A stretch of DNA of 64,000 nt from Marinobacter psychrophilus (GTDB taxonomy: Bacteria; Pseudomonadota; Gammaproteobacteria; Pseudomonadales; Oleiphilaceae): positions 62,001-126,000 of the forward strand of contig NZ_CP011494.1 in NCBI RefSeq assembly GCF_001043175.1, read 5' to 3'. This document shows positions 1 through 8,277 of the stretch, in pieces. The position numbers were made by a program, and so were the translations under genes. The notes beneath the pieces are model-generated. The model was not told where the DNA came from, made no database searches, and saw only the letters and a list, made by a program, of their open reading frames with translations. Within the stretch, counting starts at the first letter, position 1, and each line of letters opens with the position of its first letter.

Positions 1-81
1 GATCACAACTGCGCTGGGGTCTACCCAGTTGCGCTCACCAAATTGTGGCGTGCTACCCTTGTGAGAACGTACATTCGCCAT
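1..81 (-). CDS. gamma-carbonic anhydrase family protein, N-terminal 27 codons only (cut by window edge)
   Basis: The minus strand from position 81 starts with ATG and stays open to the window edge. The translation begins MANVRSHKGSTPQFGERNW and continues into VDPSAVVI. The VDPSA-VVI start of the left-handed beta-helix, following a short N-terminal strand, is typical of YrdA/PaaY-like gamma-carbonic anhydrases. In Pseudomonas a gamma-carbonic anhydrase gene sits beside prlC and yheV, and the same three families are adjacent here, which supports the call. The zinc-binding histidines lie beyond the window. It is transcribed divergently from prlC. Confidence 0.75.
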   Translation of the reverse strand, partial: MANVRSHKGSTPQFGERNWVDPSAVVI

Positions 82-120
82 TACATAGTCCTATTACGGG
101 GAATATTCCGAAGTTGGAGG

Positions 121-229
121 GTGATCAGGGAGTTGGCTTTGCAACACCGGGCGTAGCCAAGAAAGGTGGAGCTCAAACCGCACAGGACATTTTTTGAGGT
201 GCGTTTTGAAAAGCAGACTCCCTGATCGC
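121..229. repeat. Imperfect inverted repeat upstream of prlC
   Basis: Positions 121-149 and 201-229 are inverted copies of each other. GATCAGGGAGT at 123-133 is matched exactly by ACTCCCTGATC at 217-227, and the similarity continues with a few mismatches on the inner side. The loop is about 50 nt. It lies in the divergent promoter region between the carbonic anhydrase gene and prlC. Function is unknown; it may be a transcript hairpin or a decayed element. Confidence 0.4.
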
Positions 230-289
230 CTTGCTCCATAGATATTCTTTTCAAACTACCCGACATTTGAACCGCTGAGAAGGGGAATG

Positions 290-2335
290 ATGAACAATCC
301 ACTACTGACCAACGACTTGCTACCCAAATTTGAACACGTGCGCACTGAGCATATGGAACAAGCGATCGACCAGATTCTCAGTGAAAATCGCATGAAAATT
401 ACCAGCCTGGCGCAGAACAAAGAACCTGACTGGGACACTCTTGTGCAGCCCATGCAGTCGCTTGAGGACAAACTGAGCAACGCTTGGTCGGTAATCTCCC
501 ATCTGAACGCGGTGATGAACAACGACGACCTACGCAAAGTGTACAAAAACTGTCTGAAAAAGCTCACCGAGTACAGCACCGAGCTGAGCCAGAATGCGGT
601 TTTGTGCGAGGCCTACAAAAAGCTGGCCGTCCGCGATGATTTCAACAAACTAAGCGAAGCCCAGCGAAAAGCAGTGGAAAACACTCAGCGGGACTTCCAC
701 TTGGGTGGCGTTGATTTGCCGGATGATCAAAAAAAGCGCTACGCCGACCTGACCCGCGAGCTCTCGGAGCTTTCCAATAGCTTCAGTGATAACGTTCTGG
801 ACGCCACCCAGCATTGGTTTAAGCAAATCTCCGATAAGAGCGAGTTGGCCGGCGTGCCTGAAAGTGCTCTTGAAGGCGCTAAAGCGGCGGCTAAACAGAA
901 AGATCTGGATGGTTATGTCATTACTCTGCACTTCCCCAGCTTCCACCCGGTAATGACTTACTGCGACAATCGCGAGTTACGCCGCGAAGTGTATGAAGCT
1001 TTTGCTACCCGTGCTTCCGATATGGGGCCAGACGCTGGCACTTGGGATAACACTCCGGTGATGGCGGAAATCCTAAAACGACGCCACGCCCTGGCACAAC
1101 TACTGGGCTTTAATAACTTTGCCGAGCGCTCGCTGGTCACAAAAATGGCCCGCGATACTGATGAAGTATTAGACTTTTTGACGGATCTGGCGAATAAAGC
1201 CAAGCCGGTGGCAGAGCAGGAATTCGCCGAGCTCAAGGCCTTTGCAAAAGACGAACATGGTTTAGATGACTTGCAGGCTTGGGACATTGGTTACTACAGC
1301 GAAAAATTGCGCCAACAGCGCTATGACATTTCCCCGGAAGCCCTGCGCCCCTGGTTTCCGGTGGACAAGGTGGTACCTGGCCTGTTCTGCGTGACAGAAA
1401 AGCTGTTCGATATCCAGATTGAAGCCAAACCAGACGTAGAAACCTGGCACGAAGACGCCACCGCTTACTGCATCAGCCGTAACGGCGAGCCCATTGCCTG
1501 GTTCTATTTAGACCTGTTTGCCCGCCAAGGCAAGCGTGGCGGTGCCTGGATGGCGGATTGCCGGGTACGCTGGCGAAACCTGCACGGCACCCTGCAGTTG
1601 CCGGTGGCTTTCCTGACCTGTAACTTCACCCCACCGGTGAACGGCAAGCCGTCGCTACTGACCCACGATGAGGTCACCACCCTGTTCCACGAGTTCGGCC
1701 ACGGCTTGCACCACATGCTGACCCAGGTGGAGGTAATGGACGTGTCGGGTATTAATGGTGTGGCCTGGGACGCGGTTGAACTGCCGAGCCAGTTCCTCGA
1801 AAACTGGTGCTGGAACCCGGAATCGCTGGCGCTGATTGCTGCCCACCACGAAACTGGGGAGCCGTTACCGCAGGATATGTTGGAAAAGCTGTTAGCCGCG
1901 AAGAACTTCCAGTCGGGAATGGGGTTGGTGCGTCAGCTTGAATTCTCGCTGTTCGATTTCCGCCTGCACGCCGAGTTCGTCGACGCAGCGCCAACCAATC
2001 CGCTGGATATGCACCGCCGGGTGCGTAGGGAAATTGCGGTGGTGGAATCACCAGAGTTTAACCGCTTCCCCAACTCTTTTTCCCACATCTTCGCCGGTGG
2101 TTACGCAGCAGGCTATTACAGCTACAAATGGGCTGAAGTGCTGGCGGCTGACGCATTTTCGTTGTTCGAGCAAAACGGCATTTTCGACCCGCAAACCGGC
2201 AAGTCGTTCTTGCAAAATATTCTGGAGAAAGGCGGTTCACAAGAACCCATGGAGCTGTTCAAGGCCTTCCGCGGCCGCGAGCCCGAGGTAGACGCACTGT
2301 TGCAGCAAACTGGCATCAGCCCACAAGTCGCCTGA
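290..2335 (+). CDS. prlC: Oligopeptidase A (M3 family zinc metallopeptidase)
   Basis: Cytoplasmic M3-family peptidase that cleaves short peptides, including degraded signal peptides. The protein is about 681 residues, the usual length. The zinc motif HEFGH is at roughly residues 467-471 in the context TLFHEFGHGLHHML, and the downstream metal-ligand Glu lies in the conserved WDAVELPSQ segment. Two ATG codons are in tandem at 287 and 290. I chose 290 because the AGGGG at 281-285 is better spaced from it and the protein then starts MNNPLL, like E. coli MTNPLL. yheV follows 71 nt downstream on the same strand, as in Pseudomonas. Confidence 0.95.
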   Translation: MNNPLLTNDLLPKFEHVRTEHMEQAIDQILSENRMKITSLAQNKEPDWDTLVQPMQSLEDKLSNAWSVISHLNAVMNNDDLRKVYKNCLKKLTEYSTELSQNAVLCEAYKKLAVRDDFNKLSEAQRKAVENTQRDFHLGGVDLPDDQKKRYADLTRELSELSNSFSDNVLDATQHWFKQISDKSELAGVPESALEGAKAAAKQKDLDGYVITLHFPSFHPVMTYCDNRELRREVYEAFATRASDMGPDAGTWDNTPVMAEILKRRHALAQLLGFNNFAERSLVTKMARDTDEVLDFLTDLANKAKPVAEQEFAELKAFAKDEHGLDDLQAWDIGYYSEKLRQQRYDISPEALRPWFPVDKVVPGLFCVTEKLFDIQIEAKPDVETWHEDATAYCISRNGEPIAWFYLDLFARQGKRGGAWMADCRVRWRNLHGTLQLPVAFLTCNFTPPVNGKPSLLTHDEVTTLFHEFGHGLHHMLTQVEVMDVSGINGVAWDAVELPSQFLENWCWNPESLALIAAHHETGEPLPQDMLEKLLAAKNFQSGMGLVRQLEFSLFDFRLHAEFVDAAPTNPLDMHRRVRREIAVVESPEFNRFPNSFSHIFAGGYAAGYYSYKWAEVLAADAFSLFEQNGIFDPQTGKSFLQNILEKGGSQEPMELFKAFRGREPEVDALLQQTGISPQVA

Positions 2336-2406
2336 CTCCGTTTGCCATCGGCAACCCGCCCCTGTCGGCCAAGTCCGGCGGGGGCCACTTAATATGGAGT
2401 TATCAA

Positions 2407-2655
2407 ATGCCAAGCCCGAAGCGTTTCATCGCCGGAGCCGTTTGCCCTCGCTGTGCGGAAATGGACAAAATTACCATGTATACCGACGACGCCGGTGAGC
2501 AAATCCGCGCATGCGTGGTTTGCGGTTTCACCGACGGCATCTCTGACGTAGAAGCTCCGGCTGCCCCGGAACTGCAAACCCGCGTGAACAAGCGCAAAAA
2601 CGAAGATGACCATACCGTTAAGCAGGTGGTGTTCTTCAAAGGGTCTGGGGATTAG
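2407..2655 (+). CDS. yheV: YheV family putative zinc-ribbon protein
   Basis: Small 82-residue protein with two Cys pairs, VCPRC near residues 14-18 and ACVVC near residues 35-39, which would make one zinc ribbon. The Lys-rich C-terminal tail is typical of the YheV/COG3529 family. The family function is not established. It lies directly after prlC on the same strand and is probably cotranscribed with it. It is preceded by TATGGAGTTATCAA, with GGAG at a workable distance from the ATG. Confidence 0.9.
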   Translation: MPSPKRFIAGAVCPRCAEMDKITMYTDDAGEQIRACVVCGFTDGISDVEAPAAPELQTRVNKRKNEDDHTVKQVVFFKGSGD

Positions 2656-2696
2656 ATTCTATTTAGAGGTCTGATTTTTTGGTGGAAGGTCGAGGA

Positions 2697-2774
2697 TGTG
2701 GGGTGTCTTTTCTTCTGGGAAAAACAACTCGCTTCGCTCAGACATATTTTTCCTGACAGAAAAGACGCCCCACA
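2697..2774. repeat. Structured hairpin repeat, copy A (conserved 18-nt loop core)
   Basis: A long imperfect hairpin. The left arm starts TGTGGGGTGTCTTTTCT at 2697. The right arm ends AGAAAAGACGCCCCACA at 2774 and pairs with it except for one T-G position. Inside is a 4-nt mismatched bulge, then a second paired block (GGAAAAA/TTTTTCC). The loop carries ACTCGCTTCGCTCAGACA at 2727-2744. Copies B (20209-20278) and C (20472-20540) carry the same core with one base changed but completely different stem sequences. It lies between the convergent yheV and NhaC-type genes. Confidence 0.75.
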
Positions 2775-2833
2775 CCCTTCCCATTTGACTGTAGAGATAG
2801 GCTGACAAACAACACAACCAGTTTTTCCGCAAA

Positions 2834-2915
2834 GGAACGGATTTCAACTCCGTCCCTGGTTTTTCTTTAAAGTTTAAGGGGACAGATTTCAAATCTGTCC
2901 CCTTAAACTTTAAAG
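2834..2915. repeat. REP-like palindromes, including a 51-bp near-perfect palindrome
   Basis: Positions 2865-2889 (ending GGGGACAGATTT) and 2891-2915 (starting AAATCTGTCCCC) are exact 25-nt inverted copies around a single C at 2890. Just upstream, 2834-2856 is a smaller related palindrome (GGAACGGA ... TCCGTCCC). GGGGACAGATTT/AAATCTGTCCCC is, from memory, a common REP-type palindrome linked to Y1 (RAYT-like) transposases. No transposase is visible here. The long palindrome covers the last codons and the stop of the NhaC-type gene. Confidence 0.75.
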
Positions 2916-4235
2916 AACCATCGCCGCAACCCACCCGAAACCAAGCAAAGGCAAGTTGAAGTGCAAGAACGTGGGCACCACTGAATCCCATATGTGATTG
3001 TGCTGGCCGTCGGCATTCAGGCCGGCGGTGGGCCCAAGTGTCGAGTCAGACGCTGGCGAACCCGCGTCACCCAAGGCACCTGCGGTGCCGACTAAGGCAA
3101 TGATGGCCATGGAGCTAAAACCCATTTCCAGCGCCATCGGCACATACAGCGCCGCAATGATGGGAATGGTGGAGAAGGACGAGCCAATACCCAAGGTAAT
3201 CAAGAGGCCTACCAGCAGCATCAGCAGGGCCGCCAGGGCTTTGTTGGCGCCGATGATGTCGACCGAGCTTTGCACCAGAGTGGTGATTTCGCCGGTTTCG
3301 CGCATGACTTCGGCAAAGCCGGAAGCGGCGATCATTATGAAACCAATCATCGCCAGCATTTTCATGCCTTCGGTGAACAGGTCGTCGGCTTCTTTCCACT
3401 TCACCACGCCCGACAGGTTGAACAGTAGGAAGCCGGCCAATGCGCCCAGAATCATGGAGCCGAGCCACAACTGCACCACAAAGGTGACTACAATGGCGGC
3501 CAGCGCCATTACCAAGGTCATGGGTTTGTAGGTGGTGGTGACTTTTTCAGTGCGGGTTATGGCGCTGAGATTGTAGTTACGTTCGCCGCGGTAGGTAATA
3601 AAAATAGCGACCAGCAGGCCACAGAGCATACCCAGGGCAGGCAAAGCCATGGCTTTCATGACGCTGAGACCTTCGATATCGCCACCATTGGCGCTGATTT
3701 TGGCCATCAGAATTTCGTTCAGGTAAATACCGCCAAAACCCACGGGTATGAACATGTACGGGGTAATCAGACCAAAGGTGAGTGCGCAGGCCACCATGCG
3801 GCGGTCCATTTTCAGCTTTGCCATGACATACAACAGCGGCGGAACCACCAGTGGAATAAACGCAATGTGAATCGGCAGGATGTTCTGGGACGACAGTGCA
3901 ATGGCCACCAGAATGGCGATGATCATGTAGCGCACGCTTTTTACAGCCGTAATGCTGCCTTCGCTTTGCCCGACTTTGGCAAGGATTTTGTCGGCCAGCA
4001 GGTTGGCCAGGCCAGATTTACCGATAGCAACCGCAAAGGCGCCCAGAACGGCGTACGACAGCGCCACTTTGGCGCCTCCACCCAGGCCATTGTTGAAGGC
4101 ATCAATGGTGTCGTTCAGCGACATTCCGGCAATCAGGCCGCCGGAAACGGCACCTACTATCAGGGCAACAACAACGTGAATGCGGGCCAAGCTTAATACA
4201 AGCATGATCAGCACCGCAGCGACAACTGCATTCAT
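2910..4235 (-). CDS. NhaC-type Na+/H+ antiporter family protein (YuiF/COG2056-like amino-acid or ion transporter)
   Basis: Integral inner-membrane protein of 441 residues with about 11 hydrophobic segments. The sequence shows family landmarks such as LSSQNILPIHIAFIPL, the glycine-rich PVGFGGIYLNEIL, and a C-terminal GDAGSPASDSTLGPTAGLNADGQ block. These fit the NhaC-related COG2056 group, some members of which have been proposed to move histidine rather than sodium; the substrate cannot be read from sequence. It is a single gene convergent with yheV. Its stop codon TAA (2910-2912) lies inside the 51-bp REP-like palindrome, so the element has landed on or grown into the gene end. Confidence 0.85.
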   Translation of the reverse strand: MNAVVAAVLIMLVLSLARIHVVVALIVGAVSGGLIAGMSLNDTIDAFNNGLGGGAKVALSYAVLGAFAVAIGKSGLANLLADKILAKVGQSEGSITAVKSVRYMIIAILVAIALSSQNILPIHIAFIPLVVPPLLYVMAKLKMDRRMVACALTFGLITPYMFIPVGFGGIYLNEILMAKISANGGDIEGLSVMKAMALPALGMLCGLLVAIFITYRGERNYNLSAITRTEKVTTTYKPMTLVMALAAIVVTFVVQLWLGSMILGALAGFLLFNLSGVVKWKEADDLFTEGMKMLAMIGFIMIAASGFAEVMRETGEITTLVQSSVDIIGANKALAALLMLLVGLLITLGIGSSFSTIPIIAALYVPMALEMGFSSMAIIALVGTAGALGDAGSPASDSTLGPTAGLNADGQHNHIWDSVVPTFLHFNLPLLGFGWVAAMVL

Positions 4236-4266
4236 GGCAAACTCCGGGTATGCGTAATGAGTTATC

Positions 4267-4286
4267 CGGCCTTCTTGCGAAGGCCG
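4267..4286. terminator. Hairpin between DUF1653 gene and NhaC-type gene, possible weak terminator
   Basis: CGGCCTTC (4267-4274) and GAAGGCCG (4279-4286) form a perfect 8-bp stem with a TTGC loop. No strong T-run follows on either strand. Placed after the DUF1653 gene on the minus strand, it could end or stabilise that transcript. Confidence 0.4.
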
Positions 4287-4349
4287 AGATTATGAAAACG
4301 CGGTAATGTGCAGTAATTTGCCAGCTTAGTCAAAGGGCGTGTGTAACGT

Positions 4350-4580
4350 TTAGGGTTGGTCGATACGAGCAAAACGCGGAAGCTGCTCCCCTGCAACGTT
4401 TACGGTTTCGCGGAATATGCTGAGGGGGCGCACCCAAAGGCTGTAATCGCCGTAGAGGCAGCGGTAGACCACCAATTTTTCCTCGGTCTCGCTGTGGCGG
4501 GCAATGTCGATCACTTCGTAATCTTTGCCCTTGTAGTGCCGATAGCGGCCCGGAAGGACATCTATTTCTTTTTTAGTCAT
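4350..4580 (-). CDS. DUF1653 domain-containing protein
   Basis: Small 76-residue cytoplasmic protein. The segment LPGRYRHYKGKDYEVIDIARHSETEEKLVVYR and the downstream WVRPLSIFRETV match the DUF1653 pattern of a small beta-rich fold found in many proteobacteria. No catalytic motif and no known function. It is a single gene, upstream of the NhaC-type gene on the same strand. Confidence 0.85.
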   Translation of the reverse strand: MTKKEIDVLPGRYRHYKGKDYEVIDIARHSETEEKLVVYRCLYGDYSLWVRPLSIFRETVNVAGEQLPRFARIDQP

Positions 4581-4707
4581 GCGGGTGTTGTGCCTTGTTT
4601 GCGTTGCACTTGTTTTTGCTGCTGTTGTCTTTATAACCTTTTTGTGACCTTTTTTCGCTGCGGGCTTTCAAAGATGCTGGATATCTGGGTACATCGGTAG
4701 CAGTTTT

Positions 4708-5057
4708 TTAATCAGCCGATTCTGCGCCGCTGTTGGCACGGGTTCCACGCACGGTGGCGTTTAGCAGCAGGTTGCGGCCAAGCACAGTGGCAAAAAAACA
4801 GTTTGGACCCGGCAAAATAGACGTCCATGCCGCTGTCGTCTCGGGCACCGATAGCTTCCAGTACCGTAAAATCCTGCTGCCGTTTGTGCTGCACGCCGGC
4901 AGACCACTGGCCCCAAGTTCTATAGAGAGCGTCTCCTGTCAGCCGTACTTTCACCCCGAAAACATCCTGATTGAGTTCATCCTTTTTTAAGGCTGCTTAG
5001 ATCCAGGGTCTTCCGTGCGAATGTAACTTCAGCCCGGGTGCTGAAAAAACGTGTCAT
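4708..5057 (-). pseudogene. Remnant of a DUF3034-family beta-barrel-like protein, truncated at both ends with two frameshifts
   Basis: Reading the minus strand from the ATG at 5057 and removing one base at each of two homopolymers gives a continuous protein of about 115 residues. The homopolymers are six A near 4983-4988 and seven T near 4793-4799. Recognisable blocks are LNQDVFGVKVRLTGDALY, WSAGVQHKRQQDFTV, ARDDSGMDVYFAGSKLF and GRNLLLNATVRGTRAN. These resemble the central region of DUF3034 envelope proteins, recalled from memory. The signal peptide, about 70 N-terminal residues and about 90 C-terminal residues are missing. The ATG overlaps the stop of the EAL gene (ATGA). In related bacteria DUF3034 genes accompany an EAL protein and a methylamine-utilization-like protein, as here. 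Confidence 0.65.
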
Positions 5058-7411
5058 GGCGAAGGCTCCGGCGTTTTTTCACTCAGTTCCTGCTGGCGTT
5101 CTGCCAGGGCTGTAACCGTTTGCGCAAGTTTATCCGCAGAAACCGGACGGCTCAGATAAAAGCCTTGGCCGACATCGCAGCCCCAAGCCTGCAGCAATTT
5201 CCAGGTTTCAAGGTTCTCGATACCCTCGGCGACTACTTTTAGCCCAAGCCCGTGGGCCATATCGATGGTGGATCTTACAATCAACTGGTCCTGAGGTTCG
5301 GAATTTAGTCTGAGCACAAAGGATTTGTCTATTTTCAGTTCCTGAACGGGTAGTTTGCGCAGCTGTGAAAGCGAAGAATAGCCAGTACCAAAATCGTCAA
5401 CGGACAGGGTTACGCCGAGGTTACGGAGGCGGTTCAATGTCGCCATCGCTTCTACTGGGTCCTCCATCAATGCGCCTTCTGTTACTTCCAGAGTGATGCG
5501 CTCCATGTTGTGGTGCCAGTCGCTGAAAATGCTGGCTACGCGATCGGTCAGTGCCGGCCAGGTCAAGTCCATTGCGGACAGGTTGATTGCGACACCGACA
5601 TCCAGGCCCGCGTTGAACCAGGCGCGGGCATCGTTGGCAACCTTCTGCAGGACATGATCTGTCAGGTCATGGATCTGCCCAGACTGCTCGGCAAGGAAGG
5701 TGAATTCTTCCGGTGATATAAAGCCCAGTTCCGGGTGTATCCAGCGCACCAGAGCTTCCACTTGAAGCAACTGCCCGGTGCCGTTATCCAATTTAGGTTG
5801 GTAGTTCATGTGCAGGTCGTCGTGGCGTATTGCACTGTGCAGGTCTGAGACCAGTTTGAGTTCGCGTAGGTGGTTTTCATCTTGACCCGGCTTATATCGC
5901 GCAATCGCAACACCTTTTTGCAAAGCCTGCTCAAAGGTCAGGTTTACGCGTCTTCTCAGCTCATTGGTTTGGCTGGCATCGGCAGGTAATTGCAGTGTTA
6001 TCAAGCTTGCACGTAGGGAAAACGGGGTGTTGTCGATATTTAGGGGTGATTCGGCAATGTTACGCAAAGTCAGCGCAAGTTGCTCCAGCGCTTCAGGGCT
6101 AAGCTTGGGAATCAGAGCCAGAAACTCACCGCCACCGGTGCGAGCAATCAGGCTGGCATCCGGAAGTTCATCACGCAGCCGTTGCGAGAGACTAAGCAGA
6201 ATTTTGTCGCCGAACTCCAGGCCAAGCGTATCGTTGATGTCAGAAAGGTCGCTAACGCGCAGGCCGATCAGGCTACAGGGTTTACCGGCGTTAAAGCCAT
6301 CTTCGGCTTTTTGCAGCAAGGCGTTACGGTTGCCCAGCCCGGTGACTTCGTCATGGCTTGCGGTATGGCGGATTTCCGTTTCACGACGGATAAGCCGGGC
6401 CAGTGTGTCCCGAAGCGTATCTCTGAGTTGCCTCAGCTCGCCTCCGGTGCGGATGTCAGGCACTGGCGGGTTTTCCCCCTGCCCAACGGCTCGAGCGTAA
6501 TGGGCCAGTTGCAACACCGGCCGGCCAAGATGCCTGGCGGTAAGCAGTGCCAGTAATATGGCAAGTGCCATGATGACAGTCACCAGCATGGCTATTTCCA
6601 GGCCGCGACTGTAATAGTTTTGCAGACTGGCTTCCCGGCTGGTTAGTAGAACCGCCTCGAATGAGCTTTGCTCGAAAACACCCAGGTTTAGCGTGCGGGT
6701 GAAGTAGCGGTCGCTTTTGATGAAGTTTCGGTCATTTGCAGATATTTTTAGAGCTGGGTTCCCGGCGTTTTCGATATCGGAGGACGCGGCAAAGTTAGTG
6801 AATCCGCCGGAGCCATTCGGGCTTGCTCGAAAAATAACCGAACTGCCGCTGAGCCGGGCGATGACATTAGCCAGTTCCTGATTGAGCTCGAAACCGGCAA
6901 CCAGCCATGCTCTTAATCCGGGTGCTTCGACAGGAATGACCAGCACCTCATAGCCGCGCTGGTTAATGATGAGCAGTGAACGGTCAGCACCGTTTTTACG
7001 CGCTGTGGCCAGCTGCGTTTCGGTAATGTTGGGTATCGTTTGTGTCAACGTAGATGCCAAGAGTTGTCCCTGGCTATCCAGCAGTAGCGCAAAGTCTGCG
7101 TTTACGTGCGCGCTGTGGTTTTCCAGAGCGCTGTTCAGGGTTGCCGGATTGCGGCTGGCAATGGCAGAACGAAAACCAAAGTCGCGGACAACGACATCCA
7201 AACGGGAGAGCTCGAGATCGGTGCGGCGGTCAATCATCTCTGTGGTCAAGCGCTCGGCTATCGTGAGTTGTTCCATGGCACGGCGCTGTTCGTCTTCGAA
7301 CAGGTACACCATCATCAGCGCGCCGATCAGCAGGCTTACCAGCGCGACCATAGCAACCATGGCCGTAACCAGGCGACCGCGAAACCCTATGCGGTTAGTC
7401 CGTCCACCCAT
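5054..7411 (-). CDS. Membrane-bound sensor with HAMP, degenerate GGDEF and intact EAL domains (probable c-di-GMP phosphodiesterase)
   Basis: Protein of 785 residues. Order: an N-terminal membrane segment (about 15-37), a periplasmic cache-like sensor region (about 40-275), a second membrane segment (about 278-300), HAMP (about 300-350), GGDEF (about 365-520) and EAL (about 535-775). The diguanylate-cyclase signature reads RTGGGEF instead of GGDEF, so the catalytic Asp/Glu is Gly and synthesis is unlikely. The EAL domain keeps VEALVRW, INLS, LEVTE, the DDFGTGYS loop, KIDKSF, AEGIE and QGF, so c-di-GMP hydrolysis is expected. The start ATG at 7411 shares its A with the stop of the preceding gene; a TTG at 7414 is the alternative. 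Confidence 0.9.
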   Translation of the reverse strand: MGGRTNRIGFRGRLVTAMVAMVALVSLLIGALMMVYLFEDEQRRAMEQLTIAERLTTEMIDRRTDLELSRLDVVVRDFGFRSAIASRNPATLNSALENHSAHVNADFALLLDSQGQLLASTLTQTIPNITETQLATARKNGADRSLLIINQRGYEVLVIPVEAPGLRAWLVAGFELNQELANVIARLSGSSVIFRASPNGSGGFTNFAASSDIENAGNPALKISANDRNFIKSDRYFTRTLNLGVFEQSSFEAVLLTSREASLQNYYSRGLEIAMLVTVIMALAILLALLTARHLGRPVLQLAHYARAVGQGENPPVPDIRTGGELRQLRDTLRDTLARLIRRETEIRHTASHDEVTGLGNRNALLQKAEDGFNAGKPCSLIGLRVSDLSDINDTLGLEFGDKILLSLSQRLRDELPDASLIARTGGGEFLALIPKLSPEALEQLALTLRNIAESPLNIDNTPFSLRASLITLQLPADASQTNELRRRVNLTFEQALQKGVAIARYKPGQDENHLRELKLVSDLHSAIRHDDLHMNYQPKLDNGTGQLLQVEALVRWIHPELGFISPEEFTFLAEQSGQIHDLTDHVLQKVANDARAWFNAGLDVGVAINLSAMDLTWPALTDRVASIFSDWHHNMERITLEVTEGALMEDPVEAMATLNRLRNLGVTLSVDDFGTGYSSLSQLRKLPVQELKIDKSFVLRLNSEPQDQLIVRSTIDMAHGLGLKVVAEGIENLETWKLLQAWGCDVGQGFYLSRPVSADKLAQTVTALAERQQELSEKTPEPSP

Positions 7412-7764
7412 CAAAGTTCCTGAAATCGCTTTTGAAGATCATTCATCGGGCTCTCGATGCGTGGCTCGGGCGTAAGCTCAATGCTGACGGTTTCTCTACT
7501 GGGATTTGTCAGGCTGGTCGCATTAATTTCCCGAACCAGCGGCCTGGTGTTGTCTGGTAGGCGTGGGTGCCAGACATTCAGGCTCAGCGAGCCGGGTACC
7601 TGAGTGTCGCCGAAGTCTAGCGCGATCGTTACCTCGCCCTGCTCATTGGTTTGGCCGATGGCTCGGCTATCGGCGACAACAATGACGGCCTCCATATCGA
7701 TAAACCCGCTAACCTTCTCCTTTAAAGTGGCAACAGTGGTCAGGTGCCTGCGGGGCTTCAGCAA
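7411..7764 (-). pseudogene. C-terminal remnant of a methylamine-utilization-like (cupredoxin-type) periplasmic protein
   Basis: An open frame of 117 codons. From about residue 23 it reads DMEAVIVVADSRAIGQTNEQGEV, then SLSLNVWHPRLPDN. In full-length relatives, recalled from memory, this follows a CNIHD copper-type motif near the C-terminus of a protein of about 210 residues with a signal peptide. The first 20 or so residues here (MLKPRRHLTTVATLKEK) look unrelated, and no signal peptide or copper ligands remain. It is translationally linked to the EAL gene (stop and start share one base). It could still be expressed as a short protein, but loss of the N-terminal half suggests decay. Confidence 0.5.
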
Positions 7765-7786
7765 ACACGGAATCCTCGTTTAGCAC

Positions 7787-8173
7787 TCAGTTGCGGAGGG
7801 TATAGCGGCCTGAACCTAGGAAAAACACGGCTACAGCACTCATCAGATAGAAGAACTGCAGTTCCAGGTGCAGCCCGCCGTTGCTGCCGAGCAGCATCAA
7901 CTGGTGGCTGTGGACTAGAATCAGGGCCACCAACATGTTTGCCACAATTAACAAGGAGCCGGTGCGGGTGTGAAAACCCAGAATAATCATCAATGGGGCC
8001 AGTACTTCGCCAATGATTACGCCCCAGGCCAGAAACGCCGGCAGGTTAAGGCTGATTAGCTGGGCTTCAATAAAGCCCACACCGTTCATCAGTTTATCGA
8101 TGCCGTGAAACAACAGCAGGCAGCCCAAAGTGAGGCGGATAATCAGTTTTCCAAGATCGGTATTGGTAAGCAT
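7787..8173 (-). CDS. DoxX family membrane protein
   Basis: A 128-residue inner-membrane protein with four hydrophobic segments. The typical DoxX opening LGKLIIRLTLGCLLLFHGIDKL is followed by a conserved GVIIGEVLAPLMIILGF segment. DoxX proteins are often associated with quinone or thiosulfate redox steps, but this subgroup has no assigned role. I use the ATG at 8173 because the DoxX homology begins there; the frame stays open to 8362 but that extension overlaps the neighbouring coding region. It lies in a minus-strand run with the genes on both sides. Confidence 0.85.
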   Translation of the reverse strand: MLTNTDLGKLIIRLTLGCLLLFHGIDKLMNGVGFIEAQLISLNLPAFLAWGVIIGEVLAPLMIILGFHTRTGSLLIVANMLVALILVHSHQLMLLGSNGGLHLELQFFYLMSAVAVFFLGSGRYTLRN

Positions 8174-8277
8174 GGTTTGGGCCCCGGGGCAGGTAAAAGA
8201 CAGCGCACAGCTTAACGACTTCGGCGTCAGGCGCAAGGCAATGAATGTGATATAAAAAATGCTGAGTGTAAAAGGGG

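Noticed and set aside
2998..3531. Open frame of 177 codons on the plus strand
   Set aside because: It is antisense to the NhaC-type gene, with no recognisable features.
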